From: Watersipora subatra
Lineage: Eukaryota; Bryozoa; Gymnolaemata; Cheilostomatida; Watersiporidae
Length of the DNA stretch: 64,000 nucleotides
Reading direction: 5' to 3'
NCBI RefSeq assembly: GCF_963576615.1
Contig: NC_088708.1
Coordinates: forward strand, 49,649,196 to 49,713,195
The notes beneath the pieces are model-generated. The model was not told the DNA's origin and made no database searches. It was given only the letters and a program-made list of their open reading frames with translations. Below are positions 25,001-37,000 of this stretch, piece by piece. Each line of letters begins with the position of its first letter. The first letter of the stretch is position 1. The translations under genes and the position numbers were made by a program.

Positions 25001-28000
25001 CTAAATCTTATAATAACGACTTGACCATGGTTTCTGTGATCATGACACATTTATATAGACGTATATACAGTCAAACATGGATAACTCGTCCACGGATAGC
25101 TCGAACACATGGTTAATTCGAACATTTCCTTTGGTCCGTTCCCACGTAATGATAAATTGCTATAGATAACTCGAACTCAACACTGTTAATTCGAACTGTT
25201 TTTTTGCCCAACAGCTACCGAAACGTTTGTTTTCGCTTTAGAAAATCACTTTATTCAAAGCCATAGAGGTAAACTTCATCTTTTCGTAATTCATAAGCGT
25301 CGTTATTACCACCATCGGCAAAATAGTTTTGTCAACGACTTTTCTAAAAGTTTGGTGAAATTTGATTTATACTGCGATACGATGAATAGCACGGGCTAGC
25401 CGGGTCACACGCGCAAGAATTTTCGCCACGCACATACAAAACAAAAATCGCATGTTGTTTTGTATGTGCGTGGCGAAAATCCTTGAGTGCGTGACTCGGC
25501 TAGCCCATGATGAATAGTTTTCCGACGTTGATTCCGTGTTGAATCAACGTCGGAATGTTGAATGTTTAAAACGTCTTAAAAAATGTTGTAATTAAACGTA
25601 TACGTTGTCTGAGCTACAAAAAACTATTCATCGTTTGACCTAAACACAGAATACGTGTGTACATTCAATAAGTATCTATTAAAAAAGCGTGAGTGATATA
25701 GAATGTACCGTAAAACCTCGTAAAACTTCTAATTGAACTGCCTCGGAGTGTTGCTCTTAACGAATCCCAGGTAAAGTAAGGTAATCTGCATAAACTTCAA
25801 GAAAAAACGGCAAAATTGATCGTAGGTGAAACCCCAAAAGAAAAAAATGTCTTTTCTTTTGAGCATTTCAACAACGATCAAGTTTTGCCAATGTCAATCT
25901 GAAAAACGTCCTGGCAATAACATCACCTCAAACAACAAACCAATCTCAAGTGATAGAAAAATCGATACTTTTTCATGAAAACGTTTTAAACTTTACATTA
26001 GCAGCATTTAATTTGAAACAAGCCATTTGTGCTTTTGATTTATATTATAGTTTGTATATGTACATGTATCTACTAATAAATAAGTAAATATATGGACTTG
26101 TGACAGTGCTCTGATAACTTGAATGCTCTGATAATTCGAACACTTTTGCTCGGTCCCTTGAAGTTCGAGTTATCCATGTTTGACTGTATATATGTATATA
26201 TATATATACACATATATATAGAGCTCTAAAGCACTGGTCTGAAATCACTGCAACTCAGGTGAAGCAGAATATGTGACAAGCCTATATGAAAAGCCTGACA
26301 GGCTTTCCTGTAATTTACAAAACAGATGGAATGGTTTGGCTGACTGCGTCTCTAAAGATAGGTAGTTGATGTCAATAAAACTACGGAGTTGAATTCTAGT
26401 CTTTCAATTCTAGTCGTTTTCATAACTGGTGCCTTTGGAATTCAATTTTTATTGTCAAACGCAATGACAGAGAACATCCCAACCGCTACCTATAGGTACA
26501 AATACAATCTACTAGTGTGCAAAAATATATTTTAGACACGTCACGCAGTCAGAGCGGTAAGGATGAAATTAGTGTTTGCTGTCTTAATTGCACTCTAATT
26601 GGTTTATGCATGCGGGTCAATCAACTTTTTGAAATTATCAATAACTTTTACAGTTTAGAAACCAAGACAAGTGTAGGTGCTTAGGCTAGCTAAACTTTTG
26701 GATCGTTGTCATTTTACAGGAGCCTGCGTATAGTACAGTGCCTGTGTGGTATGTTGAGCTGGTCGATAAAAAGAACCCTGAAGTAACCATTAATCAGCTG
26801 ATCGAGAAGAAAAGTAAGAGCACACGATGCACTTGTTAATATAGTATTGGTACAGACCGGTTGTCAGTTTATAGTTGTGGTGGTAATCTCTTTGGTGCAC
26901 CCGGCCTCATCAATATGACAGGAAACACTTTCTATGACCAGCCTTAGGTTTTCACAACTAAATTGACTTTCTGTTTCTGTAGCGATTTCATCAACCACCA
27001 TGTTTTTAAGTGTTTAAACCTTGGCTAAATATTTGTATATCACGAAGTTGTGATATTTATATAGATTTTTAGAAAATCTGTACTACGTAGTCAATGTTCT
27101 GTAGTCATCCAAACTTATAATTAATTATTGTAATAATCTCATTAGAACCGTTAGAAAAAATATCATCATCATTCCCTTTACTTACACTGCGTTAGATTTT
27201 TAGAAAATCTGTACTACGTAGTCATTGTTCTGTAGTCATCCAAACTTATAATTAATTATTGTAATAATCTCATAAGAACCGTTAAAAAAATATCATCGTC
27301 ATTTCCTTTACTTACACTGCATTGGACATCAGTTAGAATACGAAAGTACTCAAATGTGTCGGCAACTGAAAATGAAAAAATTGAAATCGACAAAAATGAA
27401 ACGATTTCTGTACTCCTATGTTAATTGCCGAAACCTTCGGCAATTCGACAATGCTATAGACTGGTGAAAAGTGCACGTTATTTTTTTGTGAAATGCGCAA
27501 GACTCTATCGTTCTATTCTTTGTCGCTCGGCGTTTCAATTTCCGGTCTTAACTTTTATTAAACCAAGCTTTTCAAGCTTTTTGTGGTGATTTTCGTTCAA
27601 ATCAATCTGTCTATTTGTGTATAATCCGATCAGATGGGCTAGTTTTAGGAATTTGCGGTAATCTTTCAAAGGCGTGGTAACATATTTAAATAGGTTTATA
27701 TGCGTTTTGTATCATTATTATACTTAAACGACTTTACTGAAAAACAGTTAAATTTGTTGATAGGATTTCGTTGCAAGGGTTTGGTGACGGCCGTTAACGG
27801 ATAATTTTTCGGGAATTGTGTGCCCATGTGCATTTATCATAAATTTCCCTATCAATCGCTTCGCTCTTGTTTGGTCGTGGGATTATTCGTTATTCTCCCA
27901 TTTTTGACTTGTAGTCTAAAAGTGGTGAGATTGTAAGCAGACTGTTGCAGATAGAAATGTTTTTAAATAGGTGAGCTATAGCTCATGTTATATCTTGCTG

Positions 28001-31000
28001 TTTAAATAGGTGAGCTATAGCTCGTGTTATATCTTGCTGTTTAAATAGGTGAGTTATAGCTCATGTTATATCTTGCTGTTTAAATAGGTGAGTTATAGTT
28101 CATGTTATATCTTGCTGTTTAAATAGGTGAGCTATAGTTCATGTTATATCTTGCTGTTTAAATAGGTGAGTTATAGTTCATGTTATATCTTGCTGTTTAA
28201 ATAGGTGAGTTATAGCTCATGTTATATCTCGCTGTTTAAATAGGTGAGCTATAGCTCATGTTATATCTTGCTGTTTAAATAGGTGAGTTATAGCTCGTGT
28301 TATATCTTGCTGTTTAAATAGGTGAGTTATAGTTCATGTTATATCTTGCTGTTTAAATAGGTGAGCTATAGCTCATGTTATATCTTGCTGTTTAAATAGG
28401 TGAGCTATAGCTCATGTTATATCTTGCTGTTTAAATAGGTGAGTTATAGCTCATGTTATATCTTGCTGTTCAAATAGGTGAGTTATAGCTCGTGTTATAT
28501 CTTGCTGTTTAAATAGGGGAGTTATAGCTCATGTTATATCTTGCTGTTTAAATAGGTGAGTTATAGTTCATGTTATATCTTGCTGTTTAAATAGGTGAGT
28601 TATAGTTCATGTTATATCTTGCTGTTTAAATAGGTGAGCTATAGCTCATGTTATATCTCGCTGTTTAAATAGGTGAGCTATAGTTCATGTTATATCTTGC
28701 TGTTCAAATAGGTGAGTTATAGCTCGTGTTATATCTTGCTGTTTAAATAGGTAAGCTATAGTTCATGTTATATCTCGCTGTTTAAATAGGTGAGCTATAG
28801 TTCATGTTATATCTTGCTGTTTAAATAGGTGAGTTATAGCTCATGTTATATCTTGCTGTTTAAATAGGTGAGCTATAGTTCATGTTATATCTTGCTGTTT
28901 AAATAGGGGAGTTATAGCTCGTGTTATATCTTGCTGTTTAAATAGGTGAGTTATAGTTCATGTTATATCTTGCTGTTCAAATAGGTGAGTTATAGCTCGT
29001 GTTATATCTTGCTGTTTAAATAGGGGAGTTATAGCTCATGTTATATCTTGCTGTTTAAATAGGTGAGTTATAGCTCATGTTATATCTTGCTGTTTAAATA
29101 AGTGAGTTATAGCTCATGTTATATCTCGCTGTTTAAATAGGTGAGCTATAGTTCATGTTATATCTTGCTGTTCAAATAGGTGAGTTATAGCTCGTGTTAT
29201 ATCTTGCTGTTTAAATAGGTAAGCTATAGTTCATGTTATATCTCGCTGTTTAAATAGGTGAGCTATAGTTCATGTTATATCTTGCTGTTTAAATAGGTGA
29301 GCTATAGCTCATGTTATATCTTGCTGTTTAAATAGGTGAGCTATAGCTCATGTTATATCTTGCTGTTTAAATAGGTGAGTTATAGTTCATGTTATATCTT
29401 GCTGTTCAAATAGGTGAGCTATAGCTCATGTTATATCTTGCTGTTTAAATAGGTGAGTTATAGCTCGTGTTATATCTTGCTGTTTAAATAGGGGAGTTAT
29501 AGCTCATGTTATATCTTGCTGTTTAAATAGGTGAGTTATAGTTCATGTTATATCTTGCTGTTCAAATAGGTGAGTTATAGCTCGTGTTATATAGGGACCA
29601 GCGCCTTTCGTGAAACATGAAAATCGGCGAAATAAAAACTAATGTTATCAAGTATGAGTCATAGTTTTAACATCAGAACACTTACACCGTTGTCTAAACT
29701 TATTGTATTTGTGTGGATGTCATATATAATAAGTAAATAAATTAAAGTTTTCTTGATTTTCTTTCAGTTTATTTGTCAATTTAAGTCTGAGTACATTAAG
29801 CCAGAAAAGGCACTTATGCATCAGTATGGAATATTCCTGCCTGTGATTAGCTGAGTTCAGAGAAGGCACTTATGTTTAGTTATTTCACTTATCTTTCAGT
29901 TTATTTGTCATTTGTTTATTTTTCAATTTAAGTCTGAGTATGTTAAACCAGAGAACGCATTAATGTAGTGAATCTTCATACTTGTGATTAACTCGGTTCA
30001 TTGTAAGAAGGAAGTCACTTGTTTGTAAATATGAGAGGGTATGAGAGAGATTTTGTTCTTTTTATGTATTTTAGTTGTTCTTATTTTCTTCGGTTTTCAA
30101 TTTTTTATTGAATGTTTCTATCCCATGATGTACCGGAACTGTACAAGCCGAACCGCAAAATAGCGAGCTATTACTGTACACCATTGTTGAGCAGGAAGTG
30201 ATGGCATCGCGTCATGTGTTTGTGTTGAAAATCCATTAGCATGGCGGTCACAGCGAATATTAATAATAGCTTCCATGCTGACATCACACTAAAGCAATCA
30301 GCTGGTTCAGAGTTTAAACCATTTACAGCACCATGGTGATTTCTACATCGCCTCGTCTGAGACATCTCAACTGTTGCTAACAATGCACTCTCTATGCTCA
30401 CAACATTTTTTCAAATACGTACATGTGAAAAGAAGTGTTAAAACTCATGTCAACTTCATTTCCTGTTAATTATTTTGAATGGCAATTTTTTTCTGGTAAA
30501 TGGAACAATTTTTTTTTTGCCAGGATGTGCTAGTTCAATTGGTAAGGGAGCCATTTTGCACAAGGACATCAGAGTGGCCACTGGTGAGGTTGCCCCTTCA
30601 CCAATACAGATATGCACAAATAAGGCATCACCTGCCGCCTCTGTGGATGTAACGATAACATCTACTGTCACTACATATTCTGTCACGCCAGCGAGTCTTG
30701 TCACAGCCATAACAACAAGTGCTGTCACAACCATAACAACAAGTGCCGTTGCAACCATAACAACAAGTGCTGTTCCAACTATTACTAGTACTTTCCCAGG
30801 TACTGACTTTGTTTCAAGCTCTCTAAATAAAGACGGTTAGAAAATGTGTGCCTTCCAAGTACGATGGAAAGAGGCCAGCCCTTGCTGTCTCCATCTATAT
30901 ACAGTCAAACATGGATAACTCGAACTTCATGGGACCGAGCGAAAGTGTTCGAATTATCAGAGCGTTCAAGTTATCAGAGCACTCACAAGTCTATGTATTT

Positions 31001-34000
31001 ACTTATTTATTAGTAGATACATGTACATATACAAACTATAATATAAATCAAAAGCACAAATGGCTTGTTTCAAATTAAATGCTTCTAATGTAAAGTTTAA
31101 AACGTTTTCATGAAAAAGTATAGAGATTTTTCTATCACTTGAGATTGGTTTGTTGTTTGAGGTGATGTTATTGCCAGGACGTTTTTTAGATTGACATTGG
31201 CAAAACTTGATCGTTGTTGAAATGCTCAAAAGAAAAGACATCTTTTTCTTTTGAGCGTTTTACCCACGACCAATTTTGCCGATTTTTCTTGAAGTTTATG
31301 CAAAGATTACTTCACTTTACCTTGCTTCCAAAGGGCGATCGCAAAGCGGATGTTTGGTATAAATCAAATTTCACCAAACTTTTAGAAAAGTCGTTGACAA
31401 AAATATTTTGCCGATGGTGGTAATAACGACGCCTATGAATTACGAAAAGTTGAGGTTTACCTCTATGGCTTGAAATAAAGTGATTTTCTAAAGCGATAAC
31501 AACCGTTTCGGTAGCCATTGGGCAAAAAACAGTTCGAGTTAAAAGTGTTGAGTTCGAGTTGTCTATAGCAATTTATCATTACGTGGGAACGGACCAAAGA
31601 AACCGTTCGAATTAACCATGTGTTCGAGCTATCCGTGGGCGAGTTATACTTGTTTGACTGTATATCACATCTCAGGGAAACTTCATTTTGTTTGCTGTTA
31701 CTGCTAATGGTTTTAAAGCTCTGATGCAGTGTCGTAACACATCGCAATCAGTTTCAAACCTTTCACAAATAATTGGTGTCTAATCATTTTATCGTGAGTG
31801 TAGTAGTCGTCTTGCCACTGTTACATATTAGGGGAGACAACTTACTACACAACTATAATGCCTGGTTGGTAATTGTTATAGGCTGTCTCACTGTCTATCT
31901 GTATACTTTAGCTGATGAAGATGATAGCAAGTGTGAGTCAGCAGACACTTTAGGCGAGGCCGTTTCAGCTCACTCCACCGAATCTCACCCTCACGATACT
32001 CTCCACAGTGAATGTAAGTAGGTAGTCACTGCCGATCATTCTTTTGCAAAAAGGTCACAGCAATTTGATCTCAATTGGTGCTGCATTCACGTCGCTTAAA
32101 TTGAATACATAATTCTGTAAGGAGTTTAACTACGAGAAACTTTCTTACTGCTGTCTTCCAGCTTGTGGAGTTCTATAAGCCAACACTGCTACTAGTTGTG
32201 GTAAATAGCTTTTGTACTATCACCGTTTGTTAGTTGTATCTGTTAAATAAGCGGGAGCAGTCGAGTGGTGTTAGGTAATTGTTCCTTGATTAAAAATGAA
32301 AAGCATATTGTGCCTCTACAAATGAAAGTACAGTCATACCTCAACATACGAGCTTAACGGGTGCTGGAGCTGACTGAGCTCATATGTCGATTTGCTCGTA
32401 TCTCAAGGCATGATTTCCTATATAAAATATCTATAAGTATAAATTAATCCGTTAGCATATTATGAAAAACATCTAAACTGGATATTGCGGTGGAAAAATG
32501 TGTTTCTAATTGTTGCAGTTCAGTGCATGCGCTAAAAGGTGACAAAAACCTATTTAGTCGTTATCATCTGCAATTAAATGTAACATCACTATGTACTACT
32601 TTATGGAGTTTTTACTCTCGAGACAGACGTTGTGGATACAGCTGTCTGAGAGAGACTTGAGAGCAGCGTGTTCAGTACAGTTAACTTTTGTGACCCTACG
32701 TAATGTAAACTTTGAATTTAACTTCAATGAATTCAGCTGACTAAATACACACTTGAAGCTAAGTTTTAATCTTTCACAAAATTTGCTTTAATTTTGTTGT
32801 CTTATTTTTTACTATCCGTTTCCTTTTAGCCGCGTTTTGCCTCATGTTCCCTATAACTTTTAGCCAACCTTTTAAAAAAAATTTCAAACTGATTCAAGGA
32901 GAAAGACCAAGCGATGCTGTTCTCGAAAGTAGCCTCTTGCATACTTGGCCATATAGTTGCCAACGACAACTGGCTCGTACGCGCTTATCTCAAAGATTAC
33001 TCGTATCTCAAAGAAAAAACTTGCTTGAAAGTCAACTCGTATCTCGAGTTTCTCGCATGTCGGGGCACTCGTATGTAAAGGTGTGACTGTAATAGAATGG
33101 TTGCCAAATAGTTTTACCATGTTCCTGCACAGTGCAAGACAGATCACAGGTGATTTCACTAGCAAAACATAATCTCAAATATCTTTCCTAGATTTAATGT
33201 GAGAAGTCTTGTGAAATATGATGCTTCAATGTGATACAATACATGATTTTATACTGAGCATTCTATAGCTATTTCATAGCTATCTCCGTTATTCTCTCAA
33301 GCTGATATTCCTCGTACGATATATGAAATGGGTTATTCAATGATGATATGGGAGTATTGATTCAGTTACAGCGTGTTACAGCATTGAATAGAATATACAA
33401 CTTATGTCTTGCGATTGACTATAAACTAGACAGTCCTTTGCGCGCAGCAAAGTATCCCTCTGTTACTATTATAGTATGAATAATAGATAGGCTAAGTATA
33501 TAGCTATTTTTATAAGGAATTAGCCGTAATTTCCAAAAATGTAATGTTTTCAAACTTCATGTAATTAGTTTTAAGCTGTTAACTTTTGTTTTCTGTGTCT
33601 TGTCATCTCACTAGAAGTATTCAGTCCCAACTACCCGTGTGTGTAATATCCTATCATTGTGGTGGTCGTAAGTTGAAGTAACTTGGGGTTGTAGCTCTTC
33701 TGCCTCCAACAAGCGTATCCGAGGTTTCTGTCATCATTAATGAAGGTGAACCGACTCACAATTCTACAGTAATTTCTTCCCCCGAATTGATAGAAGTTCA
33801 ACCGGGTGCAGGCGAAGGCGTGCTGTTGGATACTCCGACAACGGAACTTTCAGGTCCCAAGGCCATGTCAACCATACCAGATTCTCAAATATCTCACGCT
33901 CAAGTATTAAATAGTCAAGACTTTGTCGATGCTGCAAACTCTCTTACGACGGAAGACAAAGTTGTGCAACACACAGCTTCATCAACCTCTCCGATTGTAA

Positions 34001-37000
34001 AAGAAGCTTTTGAAAATGAACATGAAATTGAACGTCGAAGTGATTCCGGCTTCAACTCTGTGTCCAAGATAAATTCGAGTGAGGTCGGAGAAGAAAGTTA
34101 CATTTCATATTCGTCACAGATACCTGCAATGAGTCAGGTTTTGTCGAAAGAGGAACTGATCAATCAACAACAGGAGGTTAAAGAGGTGAGTGTAACAATG
34201 ATGGATTGCTTTAGCTGCACATTAAGGTAACTCTACTACATATTATATGTATATGTACATGCATATTGAATTCATAGATAAATGTTTCCTCTGAGCCTAT
34301 TAAAACTATCAACTTAACATTCGTGAGATCTCTTTTGTAGATGCATTTAGTTGGAATTAATGAGGCTGGGTATTTGTGGTCTTGTACCAATGTTTTTTCG
34401 TTCAGTGTGCTAAAGCTAATTATAATACTGCTACTTTCACTCGTCAGCCATTTTCAACTTTTCGCATGAATCAGATTCAGTTCTCTTCCCTTTGCAAGCA
34501 GCTGCTGTGTTGTAGTCATTATAGTTGTTACGGTCAGTCATTGCTTTACCTTCCCTTTTGATTAAAATCACAATATTGGACTGATTTCCTAATATATTGT
34601 TGTCATTACTGAATGTTTTGCAATCTAAAAGAATCGATTGGCTGAGAAAAGAAAAAGGGTTTTTGTAAGCCTTCCATCATCTCTCTTATCATTTGAGATC
34701 GATGCTGTGTTGTTGACTTCTCACCACCTCACATGTTTTGCAACTTGTAATTCAGGTAGATGTCGTGGTTGACAGCGCAACATCTGGTGCTTCAACTGTT
34801 TGCAACAACAATGCAGATAGTTGTGTATCCTCCCCTTCAGAGAATTATGAGGCCTGGCAAGAACCCGCAAACTCTTCAGCTCTTTCAACAAGGAGGTAAG
34901 GCTATGGGTAAATCAGGCATGTATTGATCTTGCATGGGACTTTCATTTCTCTATTAACTACTAATAGGAAAGTTGATTAAAGCCTGGTTCCCATATCGAT
35001 TGCGAGACTCCGGTGATAACTTACGCAGCAAAACGCTTGCGACGCTAGGCTTGGCCGCTTCTGTTCACATATAAAGCTGCATTGCTAAGCGTAATCATAT
35101 AAAATGTTCGCTCGCCATGCCATTTCGATAATGCTGACCTTCACCTGTACAGTGCATTTCGGGAAGGTTTTGCCTGCGGCTTTTCATGAAATTTGAACGG
35201 CGCTAAACTCTTGCGTTGACCACCAGCAACTACCGGCCGTACCCGACGTGTAGGTTCACATTTCACCGCAACAGTCTACGGTGCTGTTGCCGGTGCTTTG
35301 CGACATATATGGAAACCAGGCTTAAAGATTGGCCTGCAACAAAATTCACATTGCAATTATTTATCAAAAGATTCACCATGTCTTACTCTGTTATGTTGTA
35401 GGTGCAAAATATGTGGAAATGTGATTACAAGATCTTAAAAGCTCAAAAATAAAAAGCCGCCGTAGATTGGAATCAGTTTATTTCTGTGATGTAGTCATTA
35501 CATTTGGTTATTGTTTTGTCACGTGAATTGAAAGGCCAATAAAACGCTCAATATAAAACTTCTCGTAGCACTAGTTTATGACAAACACTTCAGGTTTTAC
35601 CGAAGACCCCGTATCAAATATAGATGCTCGCTACTTTACAGTTTTGTTTCGGCTTGGTCTAATCGTCTAGTCGTAATCTGATCATGTGACCCATACTTCG
35701 CAAATAATTTCTGCAGCATTTTTCGATTATCACACAAGTGACCAACAGGCTCGTCATGATTATCAGACAATGATATGTACTCCTTCGAGCTAAGGTTAAA
35801 AATTTAAACGAATTTTTATGGTAAGTTATAAGATATCAGTGCTGAAAGTGACAGCTTTACAATGACGATAAAATAGACGCGTAAGAACAACAGACATGGT
35901 TTTATTGAGTGCGTGAAGTATATTTGTGAAAGTATTTCGACGAATGAGTTTACGTGAAAGTGTAAACAGAAGCCATCTTGTACAACTACGTTCTATTTGA
36001 GCCGTTTTGAAAATATATTCCAATCTACGGCAGTTTCGTTATGGCGGCGATTAACTGTTTGTTTTTGAGCTTTTAAGAGCTTGTAATCGCATTTCCACAT
36101 ATTTTGCACCTACGACACAGCAGAGTAAGACATGGTGAATCTTTTGATACTAAATAATTGTAATGTGAATTTTGTTGCGAGTCAACCTTTAAGGTAAACA
36201 TTATTGTAATGCTGTTATATCATGCAGAGATGTATCAGCATTGAAATGCGTGCAAGTGTGCTTGCTCCTTACTCTCTAAAGGCGTGGTCACACTAGCACC
36301 GAACCGACGTAGGTTCGGTTTGGAGGCTGGTTCGGTTCGTGGCACATGTCACACGGCATCCGAAGTCACTTCGCTTCCTAGAAACCATACATATAGAGAC
36401 AGGACACGGTTTCATTAGTAGTTTTTATGTATTTGAGTCAAATATTTCTATTGTAAACAAAAAACTTTGAGGAACAATTATAAATTATAATTACACAGCA
36501 GATTTATCAGAAGATCGCTCAGCTGCTCAAAATAAATCACTCGATACAAAGATTTTGCCAACCCTTCCCATCAACATAATTATATTTTTTTGTTAACATA
36601 TGAATGTTCTTCTATGCTGAGTACATAACAAACAAAAACAGTCTTTATCATAGTACCGTGGTTTTACATAAATAAATCAGTCAACGATACTTCATCAGGA
36701 TGAATATAACACATTACTTAAATTCTACACGAAAAAAAATCACAACCATTCTCTTACATTTATGCAAAACTTAAGTGCAACATCTTACATTTATGCAACA
36801 TAATCACAAGTCTGGGTGAACCTTGTCGTAAATTGCTTCATGTTGTTTATTTAACGAAATAAAAGTATCGTCCCATTTCTTTTTTAACTTTACTCACACG
36901 CACGAAAGGAGAAATGTGACGCGTGCTCGCTAGAATTCTAGAATTTTAACCAACCAATAAGAGCAAGGGTTCGGCCACGAAATTTTGAGCAGGACCAAAA

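Larger units (their letters stand above)
25068..26186. mobile_element. Tc1/pogo-type MITE with nested insertions (copy 1)
   Basis: Starts CAGTCAAACATGGATAACTC and ends with the inverse TTATCCATGTTTGACTG, flanked by TA (25066-25067 and 26187-26188). No transposase. Compared with copy 2 (30902-31660) it contains about 390 extra bases between roughly 25370 and 25760, which include a palindromic MITE. It lies in intron 11. Confidence 0.75.
21183..26813 (+). other. Extended Tudor domain, exons 8-12
   Basis: Residues about 226-440. Exon 8 gives LLPGDVVDVTSSLMDSDGVF. Exon 9 gives the first Tudor strands (NLPDDGVWRRAVVADP). Exon 10 gives ASVILVDTGYQRNLYHNRL. Exon 11 covers the linker helix region, and exon 12 closes with VWYVELVDKKNPEVTINQLI, the usual last strands of the SN-like half. 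Canonical sDMA-binding Tudors carry D-Y-G-N at the loop where this protein has D-T-G-Y (339-342), so the aromatic cage and its Asn look altered. Confidence 0.7.
30524..34895 (+). other. Disordered linker, exons 13-16 of the Tudor gene
   Basis: Residues about 440-787. Exon 13 contains a 24-bp coding repeat, three times over, giving TTITTSAV-like octapeptides (30700-30775), and has an alternative in-phase donor near 30800. Exon 14 is acidic and Ser/His-rich (DADEDDSKCESADT). Exon 15 (163 codons) is Ser/Thr/Glu-rich with no domain. Exon 16 ends SSALSTRR. The composition predicts an unstructured region. Confidence 0.6.

Noticed and set aside
27963..29592. CRISPR-like regular array
   Set aside because: Units are contiguous with no unique spacers, and the genome is eukaryotic.
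30475..30523. ORF start upstream of exon 13
   Set aside because: Sequence before 30524 is a T-rich acceptor tract, so the open frame there is accidental.
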